Positions 6,936 through 13,169 of a DNA stretch of 13,910 bases are shown here, in pieces (position 1 is the stretch's first letter; each line of letters begins with the position of its first letter). Source of the stretch: Selenomonadaceae bacterium UBA3796 (GTDB lineage Bacteria; Bacillota; Negativicutes; Selenomonadales; Selenomonadaceae). The notes under the pieces are model-generated. The model ran no database searches, had not been told where the DNA came from, and saw nothing but the letters and a program-made list of their open reading frames with translations. Where the stretch lies: positions 1 to 13,910 of the forward strand of contig DFES01000130.1 in the NCBI GenBank assembly GCA_002369175.1, read 5' to 3'. The position numbers and the translations under genes were made by a program.

Positions 6936-7101
6936 AAACACGGATGCAGGAACGCAGATTCTGCGCTGCCAGAATATCCTCATAGGAAATCGGCGGGAGT
7001 CCCTCGGAACTCAGTTTCTCCTGCAGTTTCAATTGACACTCGATCGCGTTCTCCGACAGGCCCATGCGATGAGCCTCCTGTCTGAACTGCTCTGCGGTCA
7101 T
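6913..7101 (-). CDS. Small protein of unknown function, 62 aa
   Basis: I do not recognise this protein. It reads MTAEQFRQEAHRMGLSENAI and continues as a charged, mostly helical-looking chain with one Cys near the middle and one near the end, and no signal peptide or membrane segment. The start is the ATG at 7101, which has GGGAG six bases upstream; an in-frame ATG at 7119 would place that ribosome binding site inside the gene. It begins 56 bases after lepB, on the same strand and with no clear terminator between (a U7 run there lacks a convincing hairpin), so it may be cotranscribed with lepB. The composition looks like real coding sequence and agrees with its neighbours. It ends where the structured insert begins. 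Confidence 0.6.
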   Translation of the reverse strand: MTAEQFRQEAHRMGLSENAIECQLKLQEKLSSEGLPPISYEDILAAQNLRSCIRVFEQHRPV

Positions 7102-7157
7102 GAAATCACTCCCATACACATACTACTTTCGACAAAAAAACAATATTTCCTGCTGCC

Positions 7158-7679
7158 TCATTCCAATGTCTTGAATTGGCTGACCGGCCAGAACACCAAA
7201 ACAGCCTTTCCTTTGATGAGATCATAGGGAACAAAGCCCACATCAACAAAACGGCTATCCTCGGAATTGTTGCGGTTATCGCCCATGACGAACACCGTCC
7301 CTCCCGGCACCACAGCTTTTGGGTACTCGCTGCGGGTTTTCTCGAGGATATAGGGCTCATTCAAAAGCTGGTCATTGACGTACACCCGTCCCTCCCGTAT
7401 TTCGATGGAATCCCCGGGAACAGCAATGACACGCTTGATGAAATCCCGACTGGGATCTCTGGGATACCGGAACACGAGAACTTCTCCCTTTTCCGGCACA
7501 CGAAAGCGATAAATAAACTTATTGACGACAAGCCTCTCGCCGGACTGCAGGGTCGGGCGCATGGAAGGCCCATCGACGATGTACAGTTCCACGACGAACT
7601 GCCGGATAAAGAACGCCAGAACCACAGCAACAAGAATGGAAACAACCCAATCCCTGGCTTCTTCGCCTAATGAACTCAT
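7158..7679 (-). CDS. lepB: Type I signal peptidase
   Basis: Membrane-bound serine protease that removes signal peptides from secreted proteins on the outer face of the cytoplasmic membrane. A single N-terminal membrane anchor (about residues 11-30, WVVSILVAVVLAFFIRQFVV) is followed by the catalytic Ser39 in DGPSMRPT, the general base Lys82 in RDFIKRVIAVPGD and the box E sequence GDNRNNSEDSR at 133-143. The 173-aa length and single anchor fit the SipS-type Gram-positive form; the E. coli enzyme is longer and has two segments. The start is supported by GGGGAGG, five bases upstream. Transcription is odd: the ribosome binding site comes only 8 bases after the U-run of the rplS terminator, so lepB needs readthrough or a promoter inside rplS. 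Confidence 0.97.
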   Translation of the reverse strand: MSSLGEEARDWVVSILVAVVLAFFIRQFVVELYIVDGPSMRPTLQSGERLVVNKFIYRFRVPEKGEVLVFRYPRDPSRDFIKRVIAVPGDSIEIREGRVYVNDQLLNEPYILEKTRSEYPKAVVPGGTVFVMGDNRNNSEDSRFVDVGFVPYDLIKGKAVLVFWPVSQFKTLE

Positions 7680-7698
7680 AAATACCTCCCCATGCTGG

Positions 7699-7729
7699 AA
7701 AAAATAGGGACTGCCCCTCGCAGTCCCTA
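7699..7729 (-). terminator. Intrinsic terminator after rplS
   Basis: On the minus strand a perfect 9-bp stem, TAGGGACTG/CAGTCCCTA (7729-7721 with 7713-7705), closes a 7-base loop and is followed by six U. It lies 12 bases after the rplS stop. The lepB ribosome binding site follows almost at once, so the terminator also sets how much rplS transcript reaches lepB. Confidence 0.9.
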
Positions 7730-7741
7730 CTGTACGCCATT

Positions 7742-8083
7742 TCAGCGCTTCTCTCTGATACGTGCAGCCTTGCCCGTAAGCTTGCGCAGATAATAGAGCT
7801 TTGCACGACGGACAACACCACGGCGCTTGACTTCAATTTTATCAATACGCGGGGAGTGTACCGGGAAAGTACGTTCTACACCGGTACCATAGGAAATGCG
7901 TCGAACTGTGAAAGTCTCCCGCACGCCCGTGCCCTGACGCCCAATCACGATACCCTCGAATACCTGGATACGCTCACGGGTTCCCTCGACGATTTTCGCA
8001 TGGACACGCACCGTATCACCAGGCCCAAAGGCGGGAATGTCAGAACGGAGCTGTTCTTTTTCCAATGCTTCGATAATGTTCAT
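7742..8083 (-). CDS. rplS: 50S ribosomal protein L19
   Basis: L19 is a large-subunit protein at the interface with the 30S subunit. The 113-aa chain has the family's usual length and its motifs: FGPGDTVRVHAKIVEG near the start, RIQVFEGIVIGRQG, the RISYGTGVERTFPVHSP block and the basic VKRRGVVRRAKLYYLR tail. The ribosome binding site AGAAGGAGG lies eight bases before the ATG. In many genomes rplS is the last gene of rpsP-rimM-trmD-rplS; here it stands alone with its own promoter and terminator. Confidence 0.98.
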   Translation of the reverse strand: MNIIEALEKEQLRSDIPAFGPGDTVRVHAKIVEGTRERIQVFEGIVIGRQGTGVRETFTVRRISYGTGVERTFPVHSPRIDKIEVKRRGVVRRAKLYYLRKLTGKAARIREKR

Positions 8084-8098
8084 TTGTATATCCTCCTT

Positions 8099-8124
8099 CT
8101 ACAGACGTTCGTGGCAAGCCTGCA
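8099..8124 (-). promoter_or_regulatory. Hairpin in the rplS leader
   Basis: On the minus strand TGCAGGC (8124-8118) can pair with GTCTGTA (8106-8100), including G-U pairs, with the rplS ribosome binding site starting right at the 3' arm. L19 leaders that regulate their own gene are known in low-GC Gram-positive bacteria. Whether this ~85-base leader belongs to that class cannot be decided by eye. Confidence 0.3.
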
Positions 8125-8176
8125 ATCACACATCCTACACATCGGCTCATCCAGAGGACCGTCCACATACCTGTCA

Positions 8177-8205
8177 AGTATAACATGCTTTTTCAAAGGA
8201 TTCAA
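8177..8205 (-). promoter_or_regulatory. Sigma-A-type promoter of rplS
   Basis: On the minus strand TTGAAT (8205-8200) and TATACT (8182-8177) are separated by exactly 17 bases, with A/T-rich sequence upstream. It lies in the gap after the MBL-fold gene and would give an rplS leader of about 85 bases. Confidence 0.8.
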
Positions 8206-8244
8206 CCATCGGCCAAAAAAATTCCGGAAAATATCTCATGCTGT

Positions 8245-9861
8245 TTACGGTATATTGTAAGATGCAAAGACCTTCCTCGCGTAGTTGCGCGCTTTTGTAA
8301 GCCCCTTGATCATGGGCTCCATGAGCTTCGGCTGGTGCACGATAAGCTGCATGATCCTGCGCCGAACCTGGCGGTATTCCGCATCGAAGGATCGGAGCAC
8401 TTCCTCCATTTCCATCTCCACGGAAACCTGAGGAATGCTGGATTTGATGATCTCCACAGCGCGCCCGTGAATCCTCGCAACATCACCCCGGAAGGGAATG
8501 TACGACTCCAGCCCCAGTTTCTTGTCAAACTGCTCTTTGAGCGCTTCCTGCGCCTGTGCCTCCCCATGTACAATGAATACCTTGACCGGCTTTGGATCCT
8601 CTATGTGAGACACCCATTCCACAATCTGGTGCGCATCCGCATGAGCGGAAAAACCATCCAAGGACTTTATCTGTGCCCGCACAACAACTTCCTCGCCCAG
8701 AACCCTTACCCGCTTGATTCCGTCGATGAGGCGGCGCCCCATGCTTCCCTCGGCCTGATAGCCCACGAAAAGCACCGTGGACTCCGGACGCCAGAGATTG
8801 TGCTTGAGATGGTGAAGAATCCTCCCCGCATCTGCCATGCCGCTGGCAGAAAGTATGATGGCTGAGCCCTCCTCGCTGTTGAGCGCCCGCGACTCTGCCG
8901 CTGTCTTGCATATGTGGAGCTGAGGGAATTGCAGAACCCGCCCTTCCATGTCCAGAAGCTTCATGGTTTCCTCATCGAATACCTGCATATTCTGCAAGAA
9001 GATCCTCGTTGCAGCTATGGCCAGCGGGCTGTCGAGAATGATGGGGATATCCCCATCCAGACGCCCTTCCTTCCATAGCTTGTAGAAATAATAGAGCAGG
9101 GTCTGTGTCCGCCCCACGGCAAAGGCAGGTATCACGAGATTGCCGCCCCGATCCATGGTGTCATGGATGACCTCCAAAAGTTTCGATTCCCTGTCGTAGA
9201 GCTTATGCAGTCGATCTCCGTAAGTTGATTCGACGATGAGAAAATCTGCCCCGCGCAGAATGGAGGGATTTCTAAGGATGGGCTGATCGGGCTGTCCCAA
9301 ATCCCCGGAAAAAATCATCTTCGTCTGCTTGCCATTTTCTTCAATCTCAATATCCAGAATAGCCGAACCGATGATATGCCCCGCATCGCGGAAAGTTACC
9401 GTCACATTGTCAAGCAGCGGAACCTTCTCGTCATAGGAAACTGGCACGAAATGCTTGAGAGCTTCCTGAGCATCCTCAAGGAAATACAGGGGCTCAATCG
9501 GTGCATCCCCTCTCCGCTGGCCTTTGCGGTTCAGCATCTCCGCATCCGACTGCTGAATGTAGGCGGAATCCGGCAGCATGATCCCCGCGAGATCACAGGT
9601 CACCTTTGTGGCATAAACACTTCCCTTGAATCCTTCCCTGCACAGCTTCGGAATGAGTCCGCAGTGATCCACATGAGCATGCGTCAGGAGCACAAAATCC
9701 AGTTCGGCGGGAGAAAAGGAAAATCCCTCATAATTCAGTTCCCGTATACGTTTCGCGCCCTGAAACATACCGCAATCCACCAAGAACTTCCGCTCATTTG
9801 TCTCAATGAGATAACACGACCCCGTTACCGTGTGCGCCGCGCCAAGAAAACTTATCCTCAT
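8245..9861 (-). CDS. Beta-CASP metallo-beta-lactamase RNA-processing protein
   Basis: A 538-aa MBL-fold protein of the CPSF/YSH1-like group (RNA nucleases and relatives). The two-metal site is complete: H61-A-H63-V-D65-H66, His162 (RDAGHIIGS) and Asp187 (FSGDLG). The beta-CASP insert follows (IPAFAVGRTQTLLYY, LSASGMADAGRILHHL, VGYQAEGSMGRRLIDG), then the RMMBL part with His408 in DGFSAHADAH and His432 in VFIVHGEA. Residues from about 475 on form a charged helical extension beyond the usual core. It is not RNase J, which has a different architecture and C-terminal domain. Likely role: metal-dependent ribonuclease; the substrate is unknown. The start follows AAGGGAG by ten bases, and the gene begins 16 bases after murB, suggesting cotranscription. 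No clear terminator was found after it. Confidence 0.9.
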   Translation of the reverse strand: MRISFLGAAHTVTGSCYLIETNERKFLVDCGMFQGAKRIRELNYEGFSFSPAELDFVLLTHAHVDHCGLIPKLCREGFKGSVYATKVTCDLAGIMLPDSAYIQQSDAEMLNRKGQRRGDAPIEPLYFLEDAQEALKHFVPVSYDEKVPLLDNVTVTFRDAGHIIGSAILDIEIEENGKQTKMIFSGDLGQPDQPILRNPSILRGADFLIVESTYGDRLHKLYDRESKLLEVIHDTMDRGGNLVIPAFAVGRTQTLLYYFYKLWKEGRLDGDIPIILDSPLAIAATRIFLQNMQVFDEETMKLLDMEGRVLQFPQLHICKTAAESRALNSEEGSAIILSASGMADAGRILHHLKHNLWRPESTVLFVGYQAEGSMGRRLIDGIKRVRVLGEEVVVRAQIKSLDGFSAHADAHQIVEWVSHIEDPKPVKVFIVHGEAQAQEALKEQFDKKLGLESYIPFRGDVARIHGRAVEIIKSSIPQVSVEMEMEEVLRSFDAEYRQVRRRIMQLIVHQPKLMEPMIKGLTKARNYARKVFASYNIP

Positions 9862-9877
9862 GATTGCCGCGCTCCCT

Positions 9878-10798
9878 TCATTCTTCCCCGATAATCCTGA
9901 CCTCCGGATAGAGCTTTACCCCATGTTTTTCATATACGCGCCGCTGCACCTCAGAGATGAGCCCCAGAACATCCTCCGCTGTCGCATTGCCCGTATTGAC
10001 AACAAAACCCGCATGCTTTTCGGAGACCTGGGCTCCTCCCACTTTGAGTCCCTTCAGCCCCGTCTGGTCAATAAGGGTTCCCGCGAAATATCCCGTAGGG
10101 CGCTTAAACGTACTGCCCGCGCTGGGCATTTCCAGGGGCTGGCGCTCTTCTCTCCGCCTGGTGAGATCCTCCATCTTCATGCGAATGGTCGCTCCCTCTC
10201 CGAAGGACAGCTTCAGCTCCACCTCGCAGATCGCATGGCCATTTTTCTGGAAAATACTGTGACGATAGCCAAGTTCCAGCTCCTTTGCCTCAAACTCATG
10301 CAGGCTGCCATCCTCAGCCACGGAACGCACCTTTGACACCACATTCCGCATCTCGCCGTCATAGGCGCCGGCATTCATGAATACGGCGCCGCCAAGGCTG
10401 CCGGGTATGCCGATTGCAAATTCCATGCCCGTGAGCCCATGGTCAGCGGCGAAAATGGATACATCCCGCAGCAAGGCCCCGGCTCCGGCAACAATCGAAT
10501 TTCCTTCCAGGCGGATATCCGAAAAGGGTGAATTGAATTTTATGATAGCTCCGCGCACACCTTTATCTCTCACCAGCACATTCGACCCATTGCCCAAAAT
10601 GGTATAAGGTATTTTGAATTCCCTCAGCAGCCGGAAGACCTGCCGCATCTCTTCCATGGAAGAAGGAAAGATCAAATAATCTGCCGGTCCGCCGATCTTA
10701 AACGTCGTGTGGGACTTCATAGGCTCATTGAGCATGATGCGTCCGGCATCATCTAAGACCCTTTTTACTTCCGACACAAAAGCCTCATTGACCTGCAC
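9878..10798 (-). CDS. murB: UDP-N-acetylenolpyruvoylglucosamine reductase
   Basis: FAD enzyme that reduces UDP-GlcNAc-enolpyruvate to UDP-MurNAc with NADPH, committing it to peptidoglycan. The 306-aa chain shows the FAD-binding TTFKIGGPADYLI (31-43), GNGSNVLV (69-76), GIPGSLGGAVFMNAGAYDGE (130-149), catalytic Ser229 in AGSTFKRP, Arg179 in YRHS and Glu299 in YPEVRI. The compact form without the extra loop of E. coli MurB fits the Firmicutes type II. I chose the GTG at 10798 because AGAGAGGG lies seven bases upstream and the protein then has family length. The open frame reaching 10936 adds 46 residues that overlap trmL and do not look like MurB. Confidence 0.95.
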   Translation of the reverse strand: MQVNEAFVSEVKRVLDDAGRIMLNEPMKSHTTFKIGGPADYLIFPSSMEEMRQVFRLLREFKIPYTILGNGSNVLVRDKGVRGAIIKFNSPFSDIRLEGNSIVAGAGALLRDVSIFAADHGLTGMEFAIGIPGSLGGAVFMNAGAYDGEMRNVVSKVRSVAEDGSLHEFEAKELELGYRHSIFQKNGHAICEVELKLSFGEGATIRMKMEDLTRRREERQPLEMPSAGSTFKRPTGYFAGTLIDQTGLKGLKVGGAQVSEKHAGFVVNTGNATAEDVLGLISEVQRRVYEKHGVKLYPEVRIIGEE

Positions 10799-10838
10799 AA
10801 GATCACCCTCTCTACAATATATTTCCCGAAAACCCGGA

Positions 10839-11333
10839 TCATCTGCCCCGCCCCGCAGAAAGTCCCGGCCCCTTTTCCTCCAGGATGCCAAAACCCTGCT
10901 GCCGCAAAGCCTCATATGCCACCACTGCGACGGCATTGGACAGGTTCAGCGAGCGGGCTTCCGCTATCATTGGAATCCTCACACAGGAATCCCAGTTTTC
11001 CGCAAGAATGCTTTCCGGTATCCCCGCGGTCTCCTTCCCGAATACCAGCATGTCTTCCGGTGTGTAGGAAACCTCCGTATAGGAACGGGGAGCCTTCGTC
11101 GAGCAGTAATGGAATGCATGCTCCCCATACATCGCCAGAACTTCCCCGAAATTCTCATGATAATGAACCTTCACCAGATGCCAGTAATCAAGGCCGGCTC
11201 GTTTCAGATACTTGTCATCCGTGGAAAACCCCAAGGGTTTCACCAGATGCAGCTCGATTCCGGTCGCGGCGCAAAGCCGGGCGATATTTCCCGTATTGCC
11301 CGGGATTTCCGGCTCTATCAGCACAATATGCAC
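10839..11333 (-). CDS. trmL: tRNA (cytidine/uridine-34-2'-O)-methyltransferase
   Basis: SPOUT-family enzyme that 2'-O-methylates the wobble nucleotide of tRNA-Leu isoacceptors using S-adenosylmethionine. The three SPOUT motifs that form the knot are visible: PEIPGNTGNIARLC (8-21), LVFGKETAGIP (96-106) and IPMIAEARSLNLSNAVAVVAYE (120-141). Length is 164 aa, with a short basic/Gly-rich tail after ~153. The start is a GTG (VHIVLIEPEIPGN, matching family N-termini) preceded by GAGG nine bases upstream. The open frame reaching 11405 would translate the leader hairpin and is rejected. murB begins 40 bases downstream. Confidence 0.93.
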   Translation of the reverse strand: MHIVLIEPEIPGNTGNIARLCAATGIELHLVKPLGFSTDDKYLKRAGLDYWHLVKVHYHENFGEVLAMYGEHAFHYCSTKAPRSYTEVSYTPEDMLVFGKETAGIPESILAENWDSCVRIPMIAEARSLNLSNAVAVVAYEALRQQGFGILEEKGPGLSAGRGR

Positions 11334-11358
11334 CAGGATACACCTCAATCCAACAACA

Positions 11359-11390
11359 GGCATGCTTGATGACCCCTCATCAAACATGCC
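11359..11390 (-). promoter_or_regulatory. Perfect hairpin in the trmL leader
   Basis: On the minus strand 11390-11377 pairs with 11372-11359 over 14 bp (one G-U) around a GGGG loop. No U-run follows, so it is not an ordinary terminator. It ends about 25 bases before the trmL start, shortly upstream of the ribosome binding site. It could be an RNA processing or stability element between the upstream genes and trmL, or a protein-binding palindrome. Confidence 0.5.
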
Positions 11391-11417
11391 CTCGTAATCA
11401 ACCACCGTATTGCTCCG

Positions 11418-11441
11418 AAGAGTTCAAGCGTTCTTCGGTTT
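11418..11441. promoter_or_regulatory. Second hairpin before trmL
   Basis: CCGAAGA at the left arm and TCTTCGG at the right arm form a 7-bp stem around a 10-base loop, in the gap between the small gene and trmL. Read on the plus strand it is followed by TTTT, but no plus-strand gene ends here. On the minus strand no U-run follows. Role unknown. Confidence 0.3.
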
Positions 11442-11465
11442 TGGTCTCCGTTTTTGCTGCTCTTC

Positions 11466-11672
11466 TCACTCCGCTTCCTTCTGCTGCATGTGACGAAGCA
11501 TTTCCTGTTTGAAGATTGCCAGAAGATCGCTTGTCTCCTTGGCGATCTCAACCGCATCCCTATGGGTCAGGGGCTTGTCCCCACCCCCATACTGCTCGTC
11601 AATGCGTTCCGTGTAATGATTGATTGCCTTGCTGAGTCTGCGATCAAGCGCATCGATTGTCAAATTCTCCAT
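11466..11672 (-). CDS. Small protein of unknown function, 65-68 aa
   Basis: I do not recognise this protein. It is polar and charged, predicted helical by eye, with no Cys, signal peptide or membrane segment (it contains DRRLSKAINHYTERIDEQYG, then KETSDLLAIFKQEMLRHMQQ). It begins 17 bases after the EAL gene stop, on the same strand, and has a strong AGAAGGAG. That site touches the ATG at 11672 with no spacing, so the in-frame TTG at 11663, nine bases after it, may be the true start (65 aa). The close coupling to the c-di-GMP gene suggests cotranscription. A functional link is possible but only inferred. Confidence 0.65.
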   Translation of the reverse strand: MENLTIDALDRRLSKAINHYTERIDEQYGGGDKPLTHRDAVEIAKETSDLLAIFKQEMLRHMQQKEAE

Positions 11673-11689
11673 CTCCTTCTGCTATTGTG

Positions 11690-12988
11690 CTACTGCTGTA
11701 TCAATCTCTTTTCAAAAATCTCTTCCGGCTCCGGACGACCAAAATAGAAGCCCTGGATCGCATCCGCTTTGCACTCGTCCCGAAGGAAGTGATACACCTC
11801 CGCTTCCTCGACACCCTCGACGCAAACCTCATAGCCAAGGCTGTGACAGAGTTTAATGGAATACTTCACCAGATTTTGGTTGAACTCGCTATCAAGAATA
11901 TCTTCTATGACGAACCGATCCAGCTTTATGAGATCGCACTCAAAGCGTTTCAGGAAGTTCAAGGTTGCATACCCCGTGCCAAAATCATCCATGGCAATCT
12001 GGATCCCCAATCTCCGGAAAGCAGCAAACTGCTCATTCACAAAATCCCAATTGGAAACACTCTGTCCCTCTGTCAATTCGAGAACGATGGACTTCGGCTC
12101 CATCTCATACCGCTGCAGGCAATCCTCCACAAAAGCACAGAGCATCTGCTCCTCCAACTGGTACAGGGAAATATTGATGCTCATCTGAAAATCCGGCAGA
12201 TACTTCTGCCACTTCTTGCATGCCTTGACCGCTTCCTCGATGATCCAGTGGCCTGCGGGAATAATGAGGCGTGTCTTCTCAAGAATCGGTATGAATTCCA
12301 AAGGAGGCAAGATTTCCCCTGATTCGCTCCTCCAGCGGAGTAGCGCCTCTGCCCCGTAGAGCTTTCCCGTATCAGCGTGAACCTGGGGCTGGAAATACAG
12401 GAAGAAATTTTCGCATCCCCGCGCAATGCTCGTCTTCATGAGTCCCTGCATGATGACCGTGTACTTCCAGGCCTCATAAGCATTCTGCTCGAAGAGGCCG
12501 ATTCTGTCGCCGCCCTCCAATCTGGCAATCGTCTTTGCCGCCCGGGCGTGCTTCAAAAGGGTATCGGCATCCGTTCCATCCGTGGGATACATCGCTACCC
12601 CTGCCGTCGCCGTGCAGTAGATTTTATCTGCAATCGCCGGAATCTCCCGCAGGCTGAGCTGAAGGCTGGAATAAACGATCGCCATTTCTTCCGGCATGGC
12701 CTCCGGCCAGAAGAGACAAAACTGATCCACATCCAACTTGTAAAGCAAAACGTCGGGAGGCATAAAGTTCGCGATATTCTCCGCAATCTGACAAAGGGCT
12801 TCATCGCCTACCCGAAGGCCATAGGTCTCATTGACAAGCTGGAAATTGTCCAGATCAATGACCATGACCGCGCCCTTCGCTTCCCCGTTGGAGCCGTGCA
12901 ATTCATCGTCAAGCGCCTTCAAAAAAGCAAAGCGGTTGGGAAGTCCCGTCACTGGATCGGACTGTACCACGCAATTCTCCTTATCCAT
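11690..12988 (-). CDS. Degenerate GGDEF-EAL c-di-GMP phosphodiesterase
   Basis: A 432-aa cytosolic protein with a GGDEF-type domain (about 10-170) and an EAL domain (about 175-430). In the first, the signature GGDEF is replaced by DVDQF at 86-90 (YKLDVDQFCLF), so diguanylate cyclase activity is very unlikely; such domains often act as GTP-sensing or structural partners. The EAL domain keeps every metal and catalytic residue I can check: Glu214 (EALLRW), Asn272 (NIS), Glu304 (LELTEG), Asp334/Asp335 (DDFGTGY), Lys355, Glu391 (VEGVEE) and Gln412 (QGFYFGRP). It should therefore cleave c-di-GMP to pGpG. No PAS, membrane or receiver domain precedes it. The ATG has AGAAGG seven bases upstream. The small gene at 11466 follows immediately. 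Confidence 0.93.
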   Translation of the reverse strand: MDKENCVVQSDPVTGLPNRFAFLKALDDELHGSNGEAKGAVMVIDLDNFQLVNETYGLRVGDEALCQIAENIANFMPPDVLLYKLDVDQFCLFWPEAMPEEMAIVYSSLQLSLREIPAIADKIYCTATAGVAMYPTDGTDADTLLKHARAAKTIARLEGGDRIGLFEQNAYEAWKYTVIMQGLMKTSIARGCENFFLYFQPQVHADTGKLYGAEALLRWRSESGEILPPLEFIPILEKTRLIIPAGHWIIEEAVKACKKWQKYLPDFQMSINISLYQLEEQMLCAFVEDCLQRYEMEPKSIVLELTEGQSVSNWDFVNEQFAAFRRLGIQIAMDDFGTGYATLNFLKRFECDLIKLDRFVIEDILDSEFNQNLVKYSIKLCHSLGYEVCVEGVEEAEVYHFLRDECKADAIQGFYFGRPEPEEIFEKRLIQQ

Positions 12989-13119
12989 ACGTCAACCTTC
13001 TTTCTGAACAGCAGGACTGCCAGGCGGCAGACAGCCCAACCGGACTCTTTTTGGATCAAAACCCCATACTCTATATGGAATATTCGCTATGTGAATGCTT
13101 TTTCCTTCCTCCCCTGCAT
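12989..13119. other. Gap between htpG terminator and EAL gene
   Basis: This holds the leader of the EAL gene. The minus strand contains A/T-rich stretches (TTCACA, then TATAGAGT with suboptimal spacing) that could be a weak promoter, and a short CTGCC/GGCAG stem nearer the gene. I found no c-di-GMP riboswitch core and no other gene here. Confidence 0.4.
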
Positions 13120-13157
13120 AAAAAAAGTCCCTGCAGAAAAATTTTTCTGCAGGAACT
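13120..13157 (-). terminator. Intrinsic terminator of htpG
   Basis: On the minus strand a nearly perfect 16-bp palindrome (13157-13142 with 13141-13126, one G-U) is followed by a run of seven U. The centre is A5/T5, so the actual loop is formed by opened A-U pairs. It lies 12 bases after the htpG stop and should separate htpG from the EAL gene. Confidence 0.92.
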
Positions 13158-13169
13158 GGAGCGTGTATG

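Noticed and set aside
7119..7145. U7 run after lepB as a terminator
   Set aside because: No convincing stem precedes it on the minus strand.
8212..8235. T-run after the MBL-fold gene (minus strand) as a terminator
   Set aside because: The only symmetry before it is the 8-base palindrome TTCCGGAA, which cannot form a stable hairpin of useful size.
10799..10936. Upstream extension of murB overlapping trmL
   Set aside because: The added residues do not resemble MurB, and the GTG at 10798 has a good ribosome binding site.
11334..11405. Upstream extension of trmL
   Set aside because: It would cover the leader hairpin; the family N-terminus begins at the GTG at 11333.
12989..13119. c-di-GMP riboswitch upstream of the EAL gene
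   Set aside because: I could not find the conserved GEMM core blocks in this gap.
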